NCBI GenBank assembly: GCA_000697335.1
Contig: JNEM01010723.1
Location: 1 to 13,743 of the forward strand
Direction: 5' to 3'
Source: Conidiobolus incongruus B7586
Lineage: Eukaryota; Entomophthoromycota; Entomophthoromycetes; Entomophthorales; Conidiobolaceae
Length of the DNA: 13,743 nucleotides
The position numbers were made by a program, and so were the translations under genes. The stretch's first letter is position 1; each line of letters starts with the position of its first letter. Below the pieces are notes generated by a model. It saw only the letters and a list, made by a program, of their open reading frames with translations. It was not told the origin of the DNA and ran no database searches. Shown here one piece after another: positions 9,300 to 13,743 of the stretch.

Positions 9300-10090
9300 A
9301 ATTAGAATAAAAAAAATAAATATATAAGATTTTTTAATAAAGTATCTACAACATAATTTTATTAACCTAAGAGATATTAAATAAAGAAAAGGTAAGTTTA
9401 GATAGTTTTAATCTATCTAACTTATTTTCTTAATAAATACTTCTGAGTATTTAAATAGATAAGTGATTTATAATTTATAAGTGCTAAAAAAAATTACAGG
9501 ATAAAAAATGTAAGTGATTTTTGATTATTTCTACTAAAGTAAAGAGTTTTTATTTATAAACTAGGTTTTTTAATTTAGCTGGTTTTATTATTTTAACTAG
9601 AATGTTATTAATTTTAAGGTATTATTTATAAGGTTAAACTTAACTTATTCTCTTTTATTTATTATTTTATCTTATAGTTATAAGGTAAAATATAAATTAA
9701 ATTTAAACTAAGTTAACTATCTACTAATTACAAAAAAACTAAAATTAGTAAAAATAATAGTAGGTAGTTTTAGATTAAAGATAGAAAAAGCAAAAGCTTT
9801 AATAATATTGAAAATTAAAACATTTATATAAAAAATATATAGTGGGGTTTATTCAAAAAAAGAGTTTTTCTTTAAGCAATTAATAAAAAAAGTAGTAAGT
9901 TCAACAAAAAAATCAATGGAATTTTTAAAGTAATTTAATAATTTAAGTATAAACATAAGTTAATTTTTATTTATAAGTATAATATAAACTCTAACACTAT
10001 TGAGTTTAATTAGATTAATATTAATTCCTTAAAAGGAAACAATATAACTATAGAAAAAAAATATAAGAGGTACTAAAGATATATTTTAAT
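9300..10090 (-). other. Element B: RNase H / connection area
   Basis: Assigned mainly by position between the reverse transcriptase and integrase traces. Fragments around 9.85-9.95 kb resemble the Lys-rich connection segment that follows gypsy reverse transcriptase. RNase H catalytic motifs were not individually recognised. Confidence 0.4.
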
Positions 10091-10099
10091 AGTTTTAAA

Positions 10100-10700
10100 G
10101 GTAATTTATATTTTTAAATAATTTGTAAAACTTAATTAACATGTTAAATATATTCTTCTTTAGTTTTTAAATAGATTAAAATATTATCAAAGTAAATAAT
10201 AATAAATCATCAAAAACAAGGTTAAAAAATGAATTAATAAATTGAGTGAAAGTTACAAGGGTATTATATAATCTAAAGTTTATAAGAATAAATTTATAAT
10301 AACTTAAAAGAGTATTGAAAATAGTTAAAGGGATAGAATTTTCTTTAACTTTAATCTTATAATATCTATTTTTAAGCTCTAGTTTAGTAAATATAAATAA
10401 TTTAAATAGTTTATCTTTAATATTATATAGGTTTAGTAATAAAGTTTTAATTTTAATAATTTTAAAGTTTAAAACATAGTTATTAATATATAATTTTTAA
10501 CCACCATCAGCTTTTTTTATAAAGAAGATTAGAGATTTTTATAGTAAGGAAGAAAGTTTAATATATTTATTTTTAAATAGTTTTTAGATTTCTTCTTTTA
10601 AAGTTTAATATTATTTAAGAAATAAATAGTAAATAAATTTTAAGTATAGTTATATATTAAAGAGTAATTTAATTTTATATTTAATATTATATTTAAAAGG
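10100..10700 (-). other. Element B: reverse transcriptase trace
   Basis: Two gypsy landmarks lie in order on the minus strand. Near 10.50-10.53 kb is a Tyr-Lys-Lys stretch followed by the 'KKKDG' type block that opens the palm, and near 10.16-10.18 kb is a remnant of the active-site block of the 'Y-DDILIYSK' type. Between them, near 10.25 kb, is a trace of the 'NAPATFQ' block. Order and spacing are those of Ty3/gypsy, not copia. Confidence 0.7.
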
Positions 10701-10749
10701 TAATTTATCTATAAATTCAAAAACATTAGCAAATTAACTTATTGTATTA

Positions 10750-11450
10750 TATAAGAAGTGGTCATTAAATATAACTTTATTGAAATTAACAAATAAAGTA
10801 TTAATAGATAAGTAATAAATAAATATATATCTTTATAAATTATTAAGGTTTTTAATTAGTTTTTTACATTAGTTTTTGCTTATAATAATAGAATTATTTG
10901 CTACAATTGTAAAGTTAGTGTTAGGTATAGTATTTAATAATTTTATAATAGGGTAATATAGGTTTTTTAAGATTAATTCTACTAATTTCTTTTGGAATAT
11001 AAACAAAATAGATTTGTAACTTTTTAGGGTAATATTTATAGATATAAAATTATAATATTTAAATTAATTTTAACCTAGTATAAAATTATAACTAATATTA
11101 CTAATTAAGAATTTAATATATTAAAAGTAGTTAAGGGGTAATAATAAGTATCTAAATATAATGTTAGATGCTTGTTCAATTAAGTTATTAGTATATTTAA
11201 TTATTAAGTTACTTTTTTAAGTAGGTAAAGATAACTTTACAACATTAAAAATAGAAATAATATAACTAAAACAATTAAAATTAATTAAAACACTAATAAG
11301 TATATTTATAAAAGAATTAATTAACATAAACAATAAAGTAATAGTTAAAGGTAAAGAATTACAAGATAAATTAGTTACTAGAATATTTCTAGTTTGTAAT
11401 AGTTTAATTAGTTAGATTTCTCTAGTATATATAGTTTAATTTGTAGAATC
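10750..11450 (-). other. Element B: protease and pol N-terminal area
   Basis: Placed between the gag zinc-knuckle trace and the reverse transcriptase. The aspartic protease should be here, but I could not identify its active-site triad in the eroded translation. Confidence 0.35.
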
Positions 11451-11599
11451 AATAGTTTATTAAAACTTTTGTAGATTTGATTAGAATCTACTAACTAATT
11501 ATAAAAAGGTGATTTTAAAGTTATATTAATATTATTCAAGTTTGATTTATAGTTAGTAAGTTGAGATTATTGAAAATTAAACAAATATTGTTTTTTTAA

Positions 11600-12560
11600 A
11601 GGGTATTTATTAGCTCTATAGTTAACTTAAATCTTTTAACAGTAATAACAACCTTTATTTATTTTTAAGTAGGCTTTAACTTTTTCACTAAAGGTTTTCT
11701 TATAAAGCTTTAAAACAAAAACATTTATCATTTAAAACTTAAATAAATTAAAGTAAAATTTAAAAGATTAATTTTTAAGATAAAAAAATTTAGTTATAAA
11801 ATAAAAAATATCATTAATTATAATTGCTACATTATAAATATTAGAAAAAAACATATTATTAAAGTGTTTTTTATTAAATAACTAAAGCTTTACTTGAAAG
11901 TTAAGATATTATAATAATTTATAGATTTGTTTTTCTTCAGTGATATTTAATATATTTAAACATATCTTATTAAAATTCTCAATTAGTTATTTTATAGAAG
12001 TTTTTTATTTAAGCTAGGAAAGCTTTTCTTTTATTAATTAAACTTAATTTTTTAAGTAATACCTCTCTTTAAAAGCTTTTTCTAATTATTTAAAAGTTTA
12101 TGTTATTATAGTAAGTTATCCTCCTAAAGATTTTTTAGGATTAAGTTTATAATAAGTTAATTACCAAGCATAAACAAATTTTTCTAAAAAAAAGTGGTTA
12201 ATTTAAAGATATTCTTTAAATTTTTATCTAAAATTAAATTAAAAAAATTCTTTATATTTTTAAAATAGTTTTTAAATTTATAAAGGTTTTTAAAATTATC
12301 ATAAATAGTTAATTTATCTTTAAAGATATTAAAGAGATGGTTTAATATATTAACTATAATAAAGTAGCTAGTTTATTAGATTTAAACTCTTTACAACATA
12401 TTTTTTTCAATTAAAAATTATCTAATATAAGTTTTTTAAAGGGTAATAAGCTTTTAAAAACTAAAATCTTAAATTCACTTAGTAATTAAACTATTATCAT
12501 CATTAAAATAATATAAGGATATTTTTTTTAGTGGTATTATAGTATATAGTGTTAAATTTA
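11600..12560 (-). other. Element B: gag area with zinc-knuckle trace
   Basis: At 11639-11650 the minus strand reads Cys-Tyr-Tyr-Cys, the start of a CCHC zinc knuckle, which in gypsy gag lies near the C-terminus and packages the RNA. The stretch to about 12.56 kb upstream would be the capsid part and is not readable. The distance to the 5' LTR is normal for the family. Confidence 0.5.
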
Positions 12561-12629
12561 AATGAAATAAATTATAGATAAAATTTAAAATAGTAATAAT
12601 TAAGTTTAATACAAATAGTTATTAATTTC

Positions 12630-12663
12630 TAATAGGTTTTTAATAGTTTTATTATTGTTATTA
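12630..12663 (-). other. Element B: expected primer-binding-site position
   Basis: The bases directly inside the 5' LTR are where a tRNA primer would pair. The sequence is now only A, T and a few C/G, so no primer tRNA can be named. Confidence 0.3.
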
Positions 12664-13056
12664 TATAAGTGTAGTGGTAGTTAAACTAATATAATATAGA
12701 AGAAAACTTAATATAAAAGTAGTGTATGTAAAATATAATAATATAACATAGTTATAGTATACAAGTATAAACAAAGTTTAATTAAACTTTAAACTAGGAT
12801 AAATCACTAATATATTAAGATTTATATTAGGTAGTGTTAATATCCTATAATTTTAATAGAATATAGTTTTAATTTTAGAAATAGTGTAAAAGTAAAAAAT
12901 AATAAGAATTGAGAAAAAAAAACCTAGTTTATTAAATAATTCAATGTTATTTATACAATTAATTTAATTATATAAGTATAAATTAATTATATAATTTATA
13001 GTTAATTAAATTATATGAAAATATATATAAGAATTTAAAAAACTAATCTTTTAACA
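12664..13056 (-). repeat. Element B: 5' LTR
   Basis: A 393-bp LTR copy, colinear with the copies at 7355 and 6772 apart from small length differences in an A-rich run. It retains TGTAGTGGTAG near its left edge and TTAACA at its right edge, the least mutated ends of the three copies. As the 5' LTR it would have held the promoter. Confidence 0.9.
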
Positions 13057-13061
13057 ATTTA
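13057..13061. repeat. Candidate target-site duplication, right copy (ATTTA)
   Basis: ATTTA directly follows the 5' LTR edge and equals the five bases before the extra LTR at 6767-6771. The match pairs the two outermost LTRs. The five bases left of the middle LTR do not match, so the composite and not the 5.7-kb core appears to be the integrated unit. Confidence 0.55.
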
Positions 13062-13743
13062 ACTAAAGTTTAAAAAAAAGCTAAAGTAGTTATTGTTAAA
13101 CAAAATTTACTAAGGTATAACTAAAAACTAAAGCTTTTACAATAAATTATTACAATTAATGAATCTTGAATTCTTTTGTATAATCCTTTACTAAAACATA
13201 AATCAAAGTGTTAAATTAAGTTAAATCAACCCTTTTTATAAATTCCTTTAAATAAACACTTTATTAATAAGTGAATGTTAATTGTTGTAATAAATTATAA
13301 TATTATATACTATTCTTATTTAGTTCTTAAAGGAAAATTAATTAATAATAAACTTTATATTTCTTTTTTAAATAAAACTATTTTTAATTAGTATTCTTAA
13401 TATAATTTAAGAAAACCTATTATTTTGTATGATAATTATAAAATATATAAATCTAAAGTTATAAAAAACTTTTTAATTAAAAATAACTAGAAAAAACTAC
13501 ATCTAGTATATTCCCTAGATTATAACCTATATGATTATAATTGTTTTAGGTAATTAAAAAATCAGCTTACAGGAAAAAAAATTTCTGCTGGAAAATTTAA
13601 TTAGTTTGTAAAATATCAAATTTCAGTTTTTAATAAAAAGAACTATTTTTTAGGTATTAGATTTTTGCTAAAAGTATAGCAAAAAGTTATTAGAAATAAA
13701 AAAAATTATTAATTTTATAATATATATTTATTTTTACTTTTTA
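13062..13743. other. AT-saturated DNA, probably displaced 5' part of element A
   Basis: No LTR B sequence, no readable coding trace and no CpG. Element A lacks its 5' part to the left of element B, and removing element B would make this stretch continuous with it, so gag or leader DNA of element A is the simplest reading. That is an inference from position alone; no LTR of element A was recognised here. Confidence 0.4.
13662..13685. repeat. Short perfect inverted repeat (9-bp arms, 6-bp loop)
   Basis: TTTTTGCTA at 13662-13670 and its reverse complement TAGCAAAAA at 13677-13685 are separated by six bases. The GC core makes it slightly better than the many AT palindromes here. There is no gene beside it, so a terminator role is not supported. 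Confidence 0.6.

Larger units (their letters stand above)
6772..13056 (-). mobile_element. Element B: decayed Ty3/gypsy chromovirus with three LTRs
   Basis: A fossil chromodomain-bearing Ty3/gypsy element on the minus strand. It reads 5' LTR (12664-13056), internal region (7752-12663, 4.9 kb), 3' LTR (7355-7751), then an extra pol tail (7169-7354) and an extra LTR (6772-7168). Without the extra unit it is 5.7 kb, normal for a fungal chromovirus. Orientation is shown by a polypurine tract (minus-strand GGGGAG) next to the extra LTR and by the minus-strand order gag zinc knuckle, reverse transcriptase, integrase, chromodomain. LTRs start TGTTA on the minus strand (5' and extra copies) and end in TATAAG complement, probably a mutated CA end. 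It is broken many dozens of times. LTR differences of very roughly 10 percent are mostly RIP-type transitions, so they do not measure age. Confidence 0.85.
1391..13743. other. CpG-free, AT-saturated block consistent with RIP
   Basis: Seen: reading the whole stretch I found no CG dinucleotide after 1390, TpA is very abundant, and differences between the three LTR copies of element B are mostly C/T and G/A transitions, with few transversions. Known: repeat-induced point mutation in many ascomycetes converts C to T in duplicated DNA, and the affected DNA is usually methylated or heterochromatic, giving AT isochores. Inference: this block is such an isochore, and its left border lies between 1390 and about 2400. 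Slow deamination of methylated C could add to the loss of CpG, but it would not by itself explain the depletion of C and G outside CpG. Confidence 0.85.

Noticed and set aside
1391-13743. Mitochondrial or plasmid origin for the AT-rich DNA
   Set aside because: Base composition would allow it, but the block carries Ty3/gypsy elements with LTRs and is continuous with a nuclear-type regulator gene.
1040-13743. tRNA, rRNA or other RNA genes
   Set aside because: No stretch keeps the GC-containing stems or conserved loops these genes need.
1391-13743. A previously undescribed functional system
   Set aside because: Everything recognisable right of the host gene belongs to two dead Ty3/gypsy elements and simple repeats; no intact frame or conserved RNA structure remains to support a new system.

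Overview
The window looks like nuclear DNA from a filamentous-type fungus, most likely an ascomycete, at a sharp border between an intact host gene and a block of dead, AT-saturated retrotransposons. Three things point that way: a coding region with the look of a fungal Zn2Cys6-type transcription factor (middle homology region), Ty3/gypsy elements including a chromodomain-bearing one, and a substitution pattern like repeat-induced point mutation (RIP). I cannot name the species. The host gene is itself AT-leaning and shows no intron in the visible part.

Layout. Positions 2-1039 (+) hold the C-terminal 345 codons of the host gene, which is open at the left edge, so its start lies outside the window. 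Positions 1040 to about 2400 are AT-rich intergenic DNA with no gene I can support. From about 1391 to the right end I could find no CpG dinucleotide by eye, whereas the host gene has many. About 2400-6766 is a decayed Ty3/gypsy element on the minus strand (element A): traces of the integrase C-terminal module, integrase core, RNase H/connection and reverse transcriptase lie in the expected gypsy order. Positions 6772-13056 are a second, different Ty3/gypsy element on the minus strand (element B, a chromovirus). It has three copies of one roughly 395-bp LTR and is flanked on both sides by ATTTA, a candidate 5-bp target-site duplication. About 13062-13743 is more AT-saturated DNA, probably the displaced 5' part of element A.

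The most interesting structure is the 3' end of element B. Instead of ending in one LTR, it carries a gapless direct duplication of 583 bp, made of one 397-bp LTR plus the last 186 bp of the internal region (the chromodomain end of pol). Minus-strand order is therefore LTR - internal - LTR - pol tail - LTR, and the target-site duplication encloses the whole composite.

How the parts relate. Element A was there first, element B appears to have inserted into it, and both were then eroded by a C-to-T/G-to-A process that stopped before the neighbouring gene. Both elements are dead many times over. I see no intact coding capacity right of position 1039, no RNA gene, no CRISPR array, and nothing that supports a new functional system.
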